Shown piece after piece: positions 11,961-24,604 of a stretch of DNA of 64,000 nt. The stretch spans positions 3,472,001 through 3,536,000 of the forward strand of contig JARGXX010000068.1 of NCBI GenBank assembly GCA_030374765.1, written 5' to 3'. Below the pieces are notes generated by a model. That model did no database searches. It was not told the DNA's origin and saw only the letters and a program-made list of their open reading frames with translations. The stretch comes from Agarophyton chilense. Its lineage: Eukaryota > Rhodophyta > Florideophyceae > Gracilariales > Gracilariaceae. The first letter of the stretch is position 1. Each line of letters begins with the position of its first letter. The position numbers and the translations under genes were made by a program.

Positions 11961-14900
11961 GATGATAGAACCAGCCCAAATACGGATATTCGGAACGATC
12001 TGAGCATCGGCAACATCCCCATTATTAGAGCTGTGACTGGGAATGAATGTGAGCTCCGTTCCAAAGGGTTTCCGAGATATCTTGATACATCCTTTCGGAA
12101 TTAAATGCTTTCAGAGTATGTAATAGTAACTTCTTTTGAAAAAAAACGAAAAGGCGGGATGTGCCAAACCTATCTAAGTCGGAAGATATCTTTATGGTGC
12201 AACTACTTTAAGTAGAGGAGACTACACGGAGATGTTCTGTATGTTTTTCTCTCAAAGTGAACCGAGAGAAGAAGCTCCTTCAGGTATGAATCAATAGCGT
12301 CGTGGGTTAGACCAAGGTCAGCCTCTCGTAAGAAGTGCAGGACGGTAGGAGATATTGGATTTCCGTGATGAAACATTTTCTGTATCCTCCCAAGAAAAAG
12401 CAAAATTCACGGATAGGAGAGTGCGGCGCAGCCCATTCGAGCGAAGAGTAGCAGAAATCCACCAACATGGAAAAAAATAATAGAGTACAAAAATAAATGT
12501 CCACGAGAGTGTAAAATATTCGAGAAAGCCAAGAATTGATACTTCAAAAAAGCGTAACCATTGTGGTCAATAAAAAATCGTTATTACCGGGTTGCTTTAC
12601 AGATTCTGGGTTTAAAAAACTATTTGTAGACAACAATCTATTTCTGCACAAAGGAGCTTGATAGCCCGAAAAAATGAGGTCTAGAACCCAAAATATGTTT
12701 GAGTGAGCTTCACTGGGCGCGATCGCAAAGTAGAGATTGCGCGAAGTAATATCGCTTGATACATTTTGTTCATATGAATACTTAATATTAGTAATAAAAC
12801 AGAGTTAATCTCCATGGAATATACCGTGTTCTACGTTTCTTACAACCAAAACCAGCCATTCGGCACTGTTTCCCGTGATTCCATGAAAAAACGACATAAT
12901 TTTTGAAAATTTTTGATTTTGTTTCATAAAATTCGTTTATGTCAATAAAAGATACTAGCTTAAATATTAAAAGAATAGACGCAAAAATCCGCAAAAGAAC
13001 CGCTGCCTTATTTGATTCGATTTGTAGCAGTGCAGCACTGTAAACAAATACTTGATCACAAACTTCCAAGTCGGGTTTTGTACACCACCATTCGTTGAAA
13101 ATCAGAATGTGTGAGTCGACGATAATGGGTTGTAATTGGCATCGTTTCGGATTTAGATTGGAGTTCAAGAAAAAAAATTGGGCAGAGACGATAAAGAGGT
13201 TTTTTTTAAGGGCTGTTCAATTGTTTTAAGCATCTTTGAAATTTTTCAGATTTAGGTTCGTTGGATTTGCAGTATATGTGGCTTGAAGGAATCAAATGGG
13301 TAACGAATTGACGACATAAATCTGTATTGTCGGTGGTAAAAAGAATGTGGAATCTCTGAGTCAGAATGGTTATACGCCGATTTCCTTCTGATTATTTTTC
13401 TAGACTAAAAGAGCTTCACGACAATACCGCCTTTATGTACCTGTCTATAATTTAAGAGATTGGAAAAGCTTGTCAAAATAAGAACTAAAATTTTAGACGC
13501 TAAAAAGGGATTCAAAATATTTTCGTTGGTGTTGTTAAAAGTTGAACACATTATTGTTTTGTTTGAGCTGTACTATGGTAGTAGAGAATTTAGGCGAGGG
13601 ATTTCTTCCTTGATATTAAATTTGTTGTATACATGTGTATAGAATTGCGCGTAGAAACTAGCCATATGACAATATGTATTTTTAGTTGAGCAGCAAATAC
13701 TCTAATACGTTTTTCGAAGTGATATACTCTGTAAGTATCAAATCCGGATCTGTGCGCTAGAGCGATTCCTCCGGCAACGCAAAGCTTGTGCACCAGAATA
13801 AGCTCGTCAAGCCGGCGCACTTGCGTCTAGATCCAAGCACGCGTGGTCACATGTTAGGCGACTGATCCCTTTTTCGCTGCGCACAGCTTTGCCGTCCAGC
13901 CATTTCTTTTCATCGAAGCTGGCGTTTACGACCAAGCTAAGTTTTTCACCATGCCGTTGTTTGCGCTTACGCCAGGTTTCGCGGCTAACCATTCGTTGGT
14001 GCTCAGACGGACGCTCGAGCAATCGGTGCCGGTTCGGTTCTGACGCGCTTGCTACAAGACCGCTAATTAAGGCGCATCAAAAACAATCTCTAACCTAAAA
14101 TATCACATCAGGGATAGTGTAACACGAGCGAAGGTCTAGTGCCTGACCTGGGTGAAGCTAAGCACGTTATTGAAGCTCATAGTTCAACTGTAGCACCGTG
14201 ACTAAAAACAGGCAGCGATAGCTGGAAACATTGGAACCAGCGAAAGCGCGAGAAGCGCTCGATGCGTTTCACTGAAGTAAAGGGTTTACAAATGGCTCCA
14301 ACTTTTGGGACGACGATTCTTTTCCACCGGCTTGATGCTCTTGCGAAAAGAAGCAAGTGTGACACCATATACTGAAACTGGGCTTGACGTCGGCTTTGTC
14401 ACAATCCCAAGAACGTAGTTTCACCGAATCGCAACTGGTGTTTGTAAGCGTGCTTTATGGCAACGAATGATTTCCAGAACGAGTATCGTTTGTCGAAGAG
14501 AATGTACTATTGATGAAGCAAACACACGAGTTTGACAGCGTTCGTGTGGAGAAGCATAGAGATGAGAGATAACTAAAGGTTATCTGGACACAGAATGGCC
14601 ATTGTAAATGAGGCGCTGGCGTTGAAAGCGAAAGTGCGGCAGGCAGGTCAACGTTAATTGTGGTAATAAAGTCGCAGACGAAACAGTATAGAAAACAGTC
14701 GAAGTTGGACTAAAATCGTAACGAAACTGCTCAGAAAGGCATCAATGCCAATAGTCATGAAGTGAAACGAAATATATCCGATTGAATGCATGCGTAGACA
14801 CACCAGCAACAGAAACAAAAAAAGTAGCCCCAAAAGTACACGCATTCATTTAAAATGGTGGACAACATGGAACTGTTGCCGAGCACACCACTGGGGCCAA

Positions 14901-15790
14901 CGAAAAGCACGTGGAAATGACTTGGCTTTCCTACAGATACTATTTCATTTGAACTGCAACAAAGAGTTTTCAATATCACCTTGATGCACTGGCGTCTCAA
15001 AAGATCGCGGCTGTAGCAATATCATATACCATTCTATTCGTCAAGAGTGCAACAAACAAGCGCATCGGCTCGAGGGCAGACGTTTCTTTACTTCTATGAG
15101 TTCAAGGTACTATCAACGCCGTCCAAGCTCAGCGCAGTCAACCAAAAACAAAACAGACGCCTCAAGGCCAGAACTGCAAGCCTCCATTTTACAATTTAAT
15201 CCTACACTCCGTCTAAGCGCTCCAGGACCAGAATGGTTGCCAAATATAATCTTATCATCATGTTGAGCCGTAGATTGTTACGATCAGGCATTCAACCCAT
15301 ATCGTTCTGAAGAGCCTCAAATCGCAGGTGAAATGGCGAATGCGCTTTTCGTTTTGCGCGCCACTTCTCACCAAGAAAGCTTGTCACTTTACGCAAATGA
15401 GCAAAAGAAAAAGTGATCTGAGTTGAGTTTCAAATCGCCAAAATCCACTCTTTTTATATAATGAACGAACTGCATGTTGGAAAATCTTTCTACATCAGCT
15501 CACGGGCGTCTTTTTCGTAAAGAGCGAATATGCGTGGGACCACGCACCATGATACAACCAGATGACTTCAAATTGGGCAGCGCCATCGTGCAGCACAAAA
15601 ATAGTAAAACTTCTCTGTTGCTGGAAGTTTCTGCGGATTGTCCGAAAGAGCTACTAGTGGGAATCTGGATGAATTTGAAAGAAGGAAGAGAAAACGTACT
15701 TCATCTTACTGCAAGGGCTAATAAAAAATTATCAATACTCGTTCAACTGGAAAGAGTCTGGCAGGAGCAAAGACTTTGCGGATTTCAGCT
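11960..15790. other. No recognisable gene
   Basis: About 3.8 kb of largely AT-rich sequence with only short random-looking frames. 13.75-14.1 kb is more GC-rich and has overlapping 70-codon frames on both strands, none with a domain I know. Probably old transposon remains. Confidence 0.5.
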
Positions 15791-15799
15791 TACAAACAA

Positions 15800-16660
15800 G
15801 AATGTCGGGAGTGGCTGAGGAAATGGGATTGGAATTGGCTGCAACAAAGGGCAAGCGTTACAAATGTGACAACATTTTCACATGCGGCTTCGTTCTGAAC
15901 TTTCTCTCACCTTTCTGCACATGAGATGACATAAAGCCTACATTTGATATAGGATACTTTACCATGGGTGAGATTTACTGAGGTTCTGGAAGGTTTTGCT
16001 GGTTCATAAGGGCCCTTTGTTACTTCATTTAACATTTCTCTTCAAAGAGTACGGGATTCATATTAGGTTTTTTTGTATAGAAGAACCTGGATTTCGACTT
16101 GGCCGATATGTAGGCTTCCTTGACTGCCCAAAAATAAAAATACAGCGACCTGTGGGATCCGGAGTGAATCAGCGCTCATGTTATTGAATTCATAAGAAAA
16201 TGCACTGCTTAGTGTTTTAGACGATCATAACTCCAGACGAACGAATGTCTCACTTCTAAAGACCTGAAGCCAGGCTTCGTCATGATTTGATGCTGCTTAA
16301 AACTAGTAATACATGAGATGGACCAGAGAATAGGTTGCTAGTTGATGGAGAACAATATTATAACTACGTTGATGCTGCCTACGTGCTGCGTTCATGTTTT
16401 CAATCAGCGTTAGGGAGGGCTACAGCCAAAGCGCAGCAGAGGCAAGATAATACTGAGATGAGTGCCATTAGTGTCTCCGTCACATGGACTTGTAAAGATC
16501 TGAAGCAGATGCTCACCACCAACGATACCGCTCGTCTACTTATAATCAGATGATTCCCAGGTGATTTATTGTACAATGCATTAGCGTTTCTTCTGAACTA
16601 TAAGTCTGGAGCAAGTTGGTCACGTAGGCAATTTATTAAACTGTATCCTATACTGATTCC
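15800..16660 (+). pseudogene. Harbinger-like DDE_Tnp_4 transposase, copy A
   Basis: Key blocks are GRYVGFLDCPKIKIQRP (first catalytic Asp), GVNQRSCY, then LVDGEQYYNYVDAAYVLRSC (second Asp) and VSVTWTCKDLKQML. In the last block the third acid position, Glu in copy B (VSVEWKYKDLKK), is Thr. Several stops interrupt the frame. It is homologous block for block with the minus-strand transposase at 18780-19740. Its accessory gene lies convergently at 16799-17754. Confidence 0.75.
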
Positions 16661-16798
16661 GCAAATACACATCATCTTAATAAAATTATTAATGGAGCCA
16701 GCCACGACGATTTGGAAATCGAAAAACCGTAACCGACGATACTAAAAAAGTTTTTCGGCGAAAGAACTCCTAATTACAATCATCTTTTTGTTCACCTC

Positions 16799-17754
16799 AG
16801 TAGATGCGCGTCGCTTGTCCGCCTTCAAGGCAAATCAGCACCCCTTTAGAGCAAGTTTGGACATGTCCATATCTTCTTTCAACCTTATATGATCCAGGAG
16901 CAGAGATGAAAGGTCATCATCATAAGAAAGTAAACATTTTGCGTTTCTTGGCCACAGAAGCCATTTTACCATCACTTTTTACAGCAGAGGCATCACAAAA
17001 AGCCGCAAAATACAAAAGTTTCTCTATAAAAAATCCTCAAGGATAGAGTCTCCGGCATCACAAAAACGTTTCTCTGGCTCAGACTGTTCCTTTTCTTCTG
17101 CATGACTCGCTTCTTCTTCCTCTTCTATTTCGAGAGTGATATCCTTGAGAGGCTGCTCAATCTTTGTTACGTTCTCGGCAATCCGAGAGGCTTATTCATG
17201 AATGCGGAATATCTGACTGCGACGTGTTACCAGTCGCTTGTATCTGCCGTGTAAAATTTTAGGCGAGGAGCGATGAAAGTAGTTGAAAGCTGCGGTAGTA
17301 ACTAGAGAAAAGAAGATTTTCAAAACTTCTTTGTGGAGCGTGTTTTTCATCTTGCACTCTGTAAGGCGGGAATGAGCCCCGTAAGCCGCTTTTAGTAGGC
17401 CGGTACCACCTGAATCCGATAATAAAAAGAATTTGAGCTTTTCACTTCGTCGGTAAGGCAAGGAAGGCTTGGTGTAGCAGAGAAGCGCAGTATTGAGATT
17501 ATAGGATCACTAGTCGGATCAGGGCTGGTAGAGGTGGGAGATGAAAGCTCATTGGGAGCCATATCGGCTTGGTGGAGAGATAAAACTGTGGTCGTTTTCA
17601 CCAAAGTTGGGACATACAAAATATTTTTCGTGAGATCTGCCCAGCTCATGAAAAATCGTAGCCAATCTTCATTTACAGTTTCTTTTGTTTTTACTGCTGA
17701 AGTACCTGGTATTGCTATAAGAGAGCAAAATCTCCCATTAGAATATTTAAGCAA
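16799..17754 (-). pseudogene. Myb/SANT-like accessory protein, copy A
   Basis: Partner gene of the copy-A transposase. The N-terminal part is Pro/Ser/Thr-rich (SSPTSTSPDPTSDP). The DNA-binding part follows in another frame: GTGLLKAAYGAHSRLTECK then YFHRSSPKILHGRYKRLVTR, like a Myb/SANT-type helical repeat. Then come an acidic stretch (IEEEEEASHAEEKEQ) and a charged helical tail (FALKADKRRAST). Every part aligns with the plus-strand gene at 17834-18761. Frameshifts make it inactive. Confidence 0.65.
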
Positions 17755-17833
17755 CGGACAACTTCGTGAAAATGTCGTAGCCAGACATGCCGTATATCAC
17801 AACAGTACAAGTCATACGAAAAACAAATGAAAA

Positions 17834-18761
17834 TTGGGTAACAATTTCCCGAGCTGGGCAGATCTCACGAAAACTATTTCGTATGTCCCAACCATGGTGA
17901 TAACAACCTCAATCCCAGCTCTCCAGAGAAGCTTAATAGATTCCTTTGAGCCTTCATCTCCAACAACTTTCACCTTTGATGCAACTCCTTCTCTTACACC
18001 ATCGCCGGTGTCTCTGTGTGCTACACCAAGCCCTCCTGCTCTTGCTTACCAGGGAACACAGCTTAAACGTTTTCGTTTCACCGAAGCATACAATACCAAT
18101 TTACTGAAAGCTGTTTCTGCAGGTTGTGCCCGCCTCTCGTAGTGAGGAAAACAGGGACGCTGTACGCAGCAGTACTAAAACATTTCCTCCATCAGGTTCC
18201 TAGAGCAGTGTTTTCGTACTTTCATCGCCCCTCGTCAAAAACGCTCCAAGACCGGTTCGAGAGAGTGGTAGCCCAGTGTCTTGAGTCAGGAGGTCCATAT
18301 TAACGAGGGCGCATCTGGGATCACTGAGATTGTAACAGAGAAAGATGAACTTCTCGACGACATCATATTTTAGATGGATGAGAAAGAAGAAACAAATCGG
18401 GGAGAGAAAGTTTACCAATTTGAGCAGGAAAAACAATTGTGTACTGCTGGAGTCGTAGTCCGTAAGGCAGCATTAATAAAGCGGGTCGTCTGAGGCAGCT
18501 TTTGGTGCTGCCATTGCTTTCGAAAGTATTGGTAAAAGGCCTTCAGCGTCCAGAAAACGCAAATGACACTTCTCCCTCGGTTTTAAGGATGACGTTTCAT
18601 CTTTGCTCATACAGAATATCAAAAAAAAGAAACAATGTACGTATATGCGCCGTCCTGCTCTAGAGGAGCATCGATTCGCACTAGAGGCGGAGAAGCGACG
18701 CGCAGCTATTGACATGAACAAGAAGATGGTTGAAATCATTAGTGCGTTTGCCGACAACTGA
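17834..18761 (+). pseudogene. Myb/SANT-like accessory protein, copy B
   Basis: It starts MGNNFPSWADLTKTISYVP and aligns with copy A (FMSWADLTKNILYVPTLV). The DNA-binding part begins KRFRFTEAYNTNLLKAVSAG, continues in another frame near 18210 (VFSYFHRPSSKTLQDRFERV) and ends with a charged helix, 18645-18761, reading EEHRFALEAEKRRAAIDMNK before a TGA. Comparison with copy A is what makes the broken frames readable. It is convergent with the copy-B transposase, which starts just beyond its end. Confidence 0.65.
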
Positions 18762-18779
18762 ACTAGAATTCCAGTTCAT

Positions 18780-19740
18780 AGTTTCTCGTTGCGCCACGTC
18801 TCAGTGCTTGTTCGGCTAACAGCTGTATTGAGATGATGTATATTAGCGAAAGAAGGGTGACTTAAAAATAAGAAAATTTGCACTGGACCACCTTGCTCCA
18901 AAAAGTTCTTGTAGTTCAAAAGAAGCGCTGATGTCGGGTGAAGTAGAACGACTTGTAAGTGCCTAATCTTAAGTAGATAAGCGATATTGTTGGGGGTGTA
19001 GATCTTTTTGAGGTCCTTGTATTTCCATTCAACTGAGACACACAATACACCAATCCCAGTATTATATTGCGCCTTCTGCAATGTAGATGTGACTTTCCTT
19101 TCCCCCGAACGCTACTTGGTACCATGGTTGCAGCACGTAGCCAGAGTCGCCGTGGATGCGGTAGTGTTCCCCACCAACTACCAAGCCGTTCTCCAATTTA
19201 GTTGAAATATTTCTCCTGTCAAGCAGATTCAAATCATTGCGGCGCCTTATTTCAGTTCTATAGAGGTGAAACATTACTCCTTCTCTGGTTCTACTCGTCT
19301 GATAGAGTACAAAGTGCATCTTCTTATGACCTGAGTAACATGAACGCTGACTAGCGCCCGGTCTTTCAGGTGACTACATTTTTGTTTTGGCGCAGTCAAT
19401 GAAGCCTACACACCGATCAAGCCGAGCTCCTTCTTCTTCGATAAACTTAGCGTAGAATGAAGCTCTTGCTTGGAGAATAGGAGTGTTAATCGTATTAACA
19501 AAGTCCTCTTTTGAACCAGATAAACCTTCCGACATCTGCCAGAAAAACTCATTCATCGTAGAGTATTGCATACCAAATGTAGGTTCTAGGACACACCACG
19601 TAAAGGCAGATGAAAGGCGTCAAGGAACGAGGCAGCATATGCTAATACTGTCACATATGTAGCAGTTTCACTTGGTTGCAGCTGTACCCCATCCCATTTC
19701 TTGAGCCACTTTTCCGACATTCTCTACCGTTAACCGAAAG
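18780..19740 (-). pseudogene. Harbinger-like DDE_Tnp_4 transposase, copy B
   Basis: The minus-strand blocks are FYAKFIEEEGARLDRCVGFI then DCAKTKM (first Asp, 19571-19374), LVVGGEHYRIHGDSGYVLQ (second Asp), and LCVSVEWKYKDLKKIYTPN (third acid, Glu intact), ending LLLNYKNFLEQGGPVQIF. All three catalytic acids are present, unlike copy A, but frames are interrupted. Together with its accessory gene it mirrors copy A around about 17.77 kb. Confidence 0.75.
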
Positions 19741-19759
19741 TGACGAAGACTCTGACCCT

Positions 19760-21700
19760 GAGAGTAACTATTCAAGTTGTATGAGTAGTGGTATATAACA
19801 CTATCCCTTTAATTCAAACAGTTTACATTTGTTCTTGCTTTTATTTACCACCTCTATGCTTCCACCAGTTAAGCAGTGACAACATCCACAGAAACTGCCA
19901 GTGACAAAGATATTTTACTGCTCATGTGCCACGCAATGGCGCGGAACGCTTTGAAGTCGTCTTGCTGTACCACTGTGACTGGTCGACGTATGATTGCTCT
20001 CTATGAAAAAGAGGCGTTGAGGCTGATACCGAAAGCTGCTCCAACAGGTAGTTTGATGATTGGAGAGGCTGTGAACTATGAAGCTGGGGCAGACGCAGCG
20101 CAGGTCAATTTGTTGTTTGATTCTTCACCTTTTTGAATTTCGTATCAAAACGTGATGTGCTTTACTGATGAGAAGATGCCTGCCAGCCGAAATGTGCAGC
20201 GCCATTTCAGTTGCAAGTTGAGGCATTTGGTTGTAACTAGGTTCGAAACATTTGCTTCTATGGTGAAACAATCGGATTTCGCACCCCTTCTGGACCTCGA
20301 ACGCTGCGACGGAGTTCAAATTTTGAGTTAATTGTGGCGAGTCAGAGGCGGCGGTGTCCATATTGTTTGGAATAATTGAGTGTCGAGTGTATCGTAGAGA
20401 CATGAAGTGCGGCTCCACCCGTAAAACGGTTTTATATTCTCCTGCTCGAAGGGTGTGATGTTAAACTGCAATCTTGACGAAGGGGACCGTATATTTGATG
20501 AATAGAACTAACAACTGTTGAGACGTCGGTGTGGCGAAGTGATATTGGAAATGGGTTTTAAGAGTTCAAATGGGAGAGTTTCCGTATGTGGACCACGGAA
20601 CTAAGACATGCTTTTTATTGGAGCCAGCGCTGTGAGAGATAAAAGGTGCGTGTTGCTCGAACTGATGTATGCCTGCGCGTATTCTAGTCTTTTTTTTTCC
20701 TGTTCCTACTGAGCTTCGTTTGTGATAAAACAGTAACATTTTATTGCGGTTTATCAGCAGTAATCTAGAAACCGTGATCTGCAGTTTGGGTATCATTCGC
20801 TTCTGGCTTCAGCTGTTGCTCCAATTGTGTCATATGAGCCCACATCATCCCAGTTCTTGTCGCGCCGCGCCTCGCACTCAGGTTTGGAGCGCTGGAGCTC
20901 GATCTGCCACAACAAAACTGTCGTTGCGACCTCTGTATTCGTCTGAAAGCGTCATCTGCCTCTGCGCACATGAAATCAAACTCGTGTACTTGCTTCTCCA
21001 ATCTCCCGTCTTTTCTCGGCGAGCAATATTTGTTGCAGAACGCATTTGTTTCGATAAAGCGCGTGCATCACCATATTTTGCCCTCCGACCAGAAAGAGTT
21101 ACTTCGTGTATGACACGCCCGTGTGCCCGCTCAGTTTTAATAGCTTTTGAGGCACCCCATCCTCCACTCATGCGTTAACGCAGTTCAAGAAACGTTGTCT
21201 TCTCAATGAACACCCACCATCGTTAAACCTATATATTTGTACAGTGAGCGAAAATGTCAGACAAATTCGCTTCTCTAAACCTTTCATTCAACCGCCGCTT
21301 GGTCTGAGGGGCAGCAGTACAACTACGAAGCGAGAGCTTTGATGAGCTGCTCGGTTTCGGAGAGGTTTTGCGTCAATCTTTCGAACGTGTAGCTCCTCCG
21401 CTGATGCAAGCGTGCAGCAGAGAAGCGTTTTTTTGAATGCATTTGAGCTCGTGCTTGTTCAGCTGATGCCTAGGAACGATTCGCGGGGCCACAGAAGGGG
21501 GGCTGGCGGAGCGGGCGCAGACGAAGTCATGAGCGCAAATAAGGGCGAGGGCTCAAAGGACAACCCGGACGTAAATTCTGTGCGCGGCGGAGTGTAGCAC
21601 GCGTGTGGCGTGCGGCCGTGTGTTCGTGGATTTCGACGCGGGCGCACCGGTGCGGGATGCGCATTGCCGGTTAGCGAGCGTGGCGTTGCTTGAGAAAGTG
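19760..21700. other. No recognised gene; possible transposon remains
   Basis: Overlapping minus-strand frames at 20765-21171 are charged and helical (GASKAIKTERAHGR, ARALSKQMRSATNIARR) and could be a decayed accessory protein of another DNA transposon. A GC-rich stretch at 21.4-21.7 kb has a 61-codon Gly/Ala/Arg-rich frame. I recognise no domain in either. Confidence 0.3.
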
Positions 21701-21727
21701 CGCCAGAGTGTGATGGAGCGATGATAA

Positions 21728-22154
21728 CGGTTGAGCCCTGTAAGCTGCCGGGCCCCGACGGATCTTGCAGGTGACACGTGTACGGGTCGACCTCAGGTGG
21801 ACTCATGTAGATTATTCATTTATTTCCATTAGTGTAATAAATTAGCAGTACAGTGCCAGGGAGATCTCAGCGCCTCGCCAGTACTATTTACTTGGCTCAA
21901 GTGACGATTCTTGCTTAGAGTACGGTAGGCACCGTTAGGATACAAAATAAACCCCTTTGGTATATTAGTTCTACCCTTTGGTCTTCAAGCCATCGTTTCC
22001 GTAGCTCCGACCTTTAGGAATACGCAGTAAACGCCAGCCAATTGCACCAAGTACTCCGGGAGTGCCGCCGTCAAGGATTCGAACCTTAGGACCCGCTCTA
22101 TCACGCTACCACCGGTCGAGACCCGTACGCTGACCCAACAGTCATTGCGTCACA
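21728..22154 (+). repeat. 3' end of a gypsy element with LTR, family B (copy B1)
   Basis: 21779-22154 (376 bp) is a copy of the LTR at 60478-60853, which has the same length. It starts TGTACGGGTCGACC. The 50 bp before it (GGTTGAGCCC...GACACG) match 59752-59805, so this is the junction between the 3' end of an internal region and its 3' LTR, not a solo LTR. Sequence further upstream does not match the other copy. Confidence 0.7.
22063..22113 (-). repeat. tRNA-derived sequence inside LTR B1
   Basis: Reverse complement reads GGTAGCGTGATAGAGCGGG (D-arm / A-box-like), then AAGGTTCGAATCCTT (a perfect T-arm with Pol III B-box GGTTCGAATCC), then GACGGCGGCA (like a 3' acceptor strand). The anticodon arm is missing and the 5' acceptor does not pair, so it is not a working tRNA. 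The same feature occurs at 60762-60812 in the other family-B LTR. Confidence 0.6.
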
Positions 22155-22610
22155 CAGCGTACGGAGCGGAATCTAGTACTTTCAGAAAGTATCAATACGA
22201 AAAGTATATCAAAATATTAGCAGATTAAATAGAAATATATAGTTTCGTATGCCTAGTTTCTACACGTAAACCTATCCACTTGTATATGATAACTATGAGA
22301 AGAAATGTTTTGCTTAAGAGCATCTCTACCGGACAGGCTATTTGGTAATTTTTTAGAATAGGGACGAAACACATCTCTCCCGGGAAAATCTATTCGTATC
22401 CGTTAGTAATTTGGTCCAAATAGTAAGCGCTTCGTTCTTAATGATTCCATCAATAGCCCTACATTGGCTTTTATCCTATTTAATAGAATTGCCATACACA
22501 GCCACGCCATTGGGTGGAAACTGGCACCAACACCGAAACAGTACACCCTTTATACTAAAGCTATAGACAAGCGCGCTATTGAGCTCATCTATAACCGCAA
22601 ACATGGGGAT
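22155..22610. other. No recognisable gene
   Basis: AT-rich sequence between the family-B LTR and the second PIF/Harbinger element. Similar AT-rich sequence lies at 26.0-26.6 kb beyond that element. Nothing I can support. Confidence 0.4.
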
Positions 22611-22619
22611 GCCCATCTC

Positions 22620-24432
22620 CATATCCAACTTCCACTGTTGCAACTTCTGCTGACAATACTACAAAGGGACGCGGTAAGAGCTGGGACAGTGCGCAGGACG
22701 AAGCCTTAGCAAAAGAATGGATTTGTGCTTCGGAGGATCACATCACCGGCGCAATCCAGAAGTCAAAGAAATTTTGTGAGGCAATTCACCGTCGCTTCAC
22801 TGAAAAGGGTCCAACTTCGTGCAAGGTTCCGGACGGAAAATATGGCAATCGCACCGTCTCAAGTTGCAAAGCACACTTCGATGTTATATCTGCGGATGGG
22901 CAAAAGTTTTCTGTTGCATTGCGAAAAGTGAGGGCATGCAATTCGACGGTAGTTAACGAGGACAATATTATTTCAATGGCAGTACTTGTTCACATTGGGA
23001 AAGCAACCACAATTGCCTACAATCACAAGGATATCGATAAAGTCTTTGGAATGGGTACCAGGCCTGGAAAGTTCTTAAGGCTCATCCCAAGTGGGGAGAA
23101 GGATATAGTGAGGCTGGCGACGCAGCCGAATCTCTCTCTCATGGGAACTCTTTTCAAACAAGAACGAACAGTAGCGAGGATGGTGGTACATATATGGTAG
23201 CTGGAACGTTGGAAGTAGGCTTGAGGACAAATGAAAATAGTAGCTGGTCATAGATGTAGAGCAACGCCCAGTTAGGGGATACTTGAAGATGCAACTCATA
23301 GAATGAGGGTTGAACCCTCCGAGGGTTATGACTATGATCCCCTCTAAGGTGTGCTGAGGTGGCACTGTTTTCTGGTTAGAGTTCGCCTATGAAGTGAAAA
23401 TTCGGATGGCCCATGGTTGGATTGGCCCCGTGATACACGTGGCTTAATTTTGGCACCGTTTTTCGGATATTTGTTAGAAAGTTGGACTTTTGGGCCCTGA
23501 CAGTTGGATCTCCACGTGTATGGCCCTGAGCAGGTGTGCACTACTGTAGAGTTTAGTTAGTGGGCCCTACTTAGGGAGACGAGATCTGGCAGTCTGAAGC
23601 TCAGAGTAAAATGGAAACCAAGGTTGGTCTTCGATACCTTTAGAGGTTCTTCGTCACCATCGTTTCGGCCTTACAACCCGGAACGGGCTCTGGTTAGCAA
23701 CGTCTGCGTAGGGACACGACTCCACTTGGAGAGTGCCCACGTTTGGGTTCCGTGCAACCACCCCCTTGGAACCGCTCAGATGACCTGCGTGCACGATACC
23801 CCGTGGGGGTTCTGCTTACTTGTTGCGTGCTTTTTGTGTTTCCTTTCGAGGACAGGTTTTCGCCCCTGTATTGGGTTTCTTTTGTTGTTTCGCCCCTTTT
23901 CTGGTTCTCGGGTCCGGTGCCTGTTAGTGCCCGACCCTCGCCCCGTTTTTCCTCTTCGCCGGATTTTCCCCCATTCTTTGGGATACCCATACCCATTCCC
24001 GATCCACGGTTTCTACCCCTCACCTCCGTCGGTACTGCCGGAATCCCCCGTGGGAGTTACACCCCACACTACGGGTGGAACGGAGGGCTCTGTCTCTGAG
24101 TCTGCCTCCCCCAGGGAGCAAGGCTTCGAACACCTTGAGAGCACTTCCCGTCGCCGGGTTTTGCTCCACAATAGATTGAAGATCGTTACAAAATTGGGGC
24201 AGGGCGTGCTAAATTAATTCGACAAGAAAAACGTCGTACGCAGGCTGTCAGGTCGATGGCACAATCGACAAAGAACAAGTCCGACGCATTGGAGGAGCGC
24301 AACGTTATCGTTGTGTTCTCGAAGGAAGATACAGCCATCCTCCCGGAGGCTGCCCAGTTCTTCACTTCACTGAGAGAAACCTACCTGGTACAGGCTTTGA
24401 AGCGTGCCCGGCTCGCCAAATCGGATATTTAA
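22620..24432 (+). pseudogene. PIF/Harbinger accessory (trihelix/NAM-like) gene, interrupted
   Basis: The first part (about 22670-23190) reads SWDSAQDEALAKEWICASED then FCEAIHRRFTEKGP, a SANT/trihelix-type DNA-binding start. It goes on to VLKAHPKWGEGYSEAGDAAE, the conserved end of the domain. After an insertion (23291-24175) the frame resumes at KIGAGRAKLIRQEKRRTQAV and ends QALKRARLAKSDI at TAA 24430-24432. This is the partner gene of the convergent transposase at 24790-25980. Frame changes occur near 22900 and 23060. Confidence 0.65.
23291..24175. repeat. 885-bp insertion flanked by an 8-bp direct repeat
   Basis: The insert lies between two copies of TTGAAGAT (23283-23290 and 24176-24183) and splits the accessory gene between its DNA-binding and tail regions. 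It is rich in C and T runs and codes for nothing recognisable; the 100-200-codon frames in it follow base composition. It may be a non-autonomous element or a solo LTR. An 8-bp duplication would suggest hAT-type insertion, but part of the repeat could be chance. Confidence 0.5.
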
Positions 24433-24604
24433 AATGCAGTTCCCGCCGACAGAAACGTCATATGTTCTACAGTTAACGCCATTGAGGAGTCTGAGTCCGC
24501 GCCGAACGAAAAATCAGCCTTCGCGGAAGCAAAAAACAAAGCCTCTCTCCAAGAATAGAGCGGCCACGAATTGTGTTTACTCAGTTTGTTGTCTTGTAAA
24601 GGTC

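Noticed and set aside
23624-24217. 197-codon frame and overlapping frames in the C/T-rich insert
   Set aside because: Low-complexity composition keeps several frames open; no domain, and the insert interrupts a known gene.
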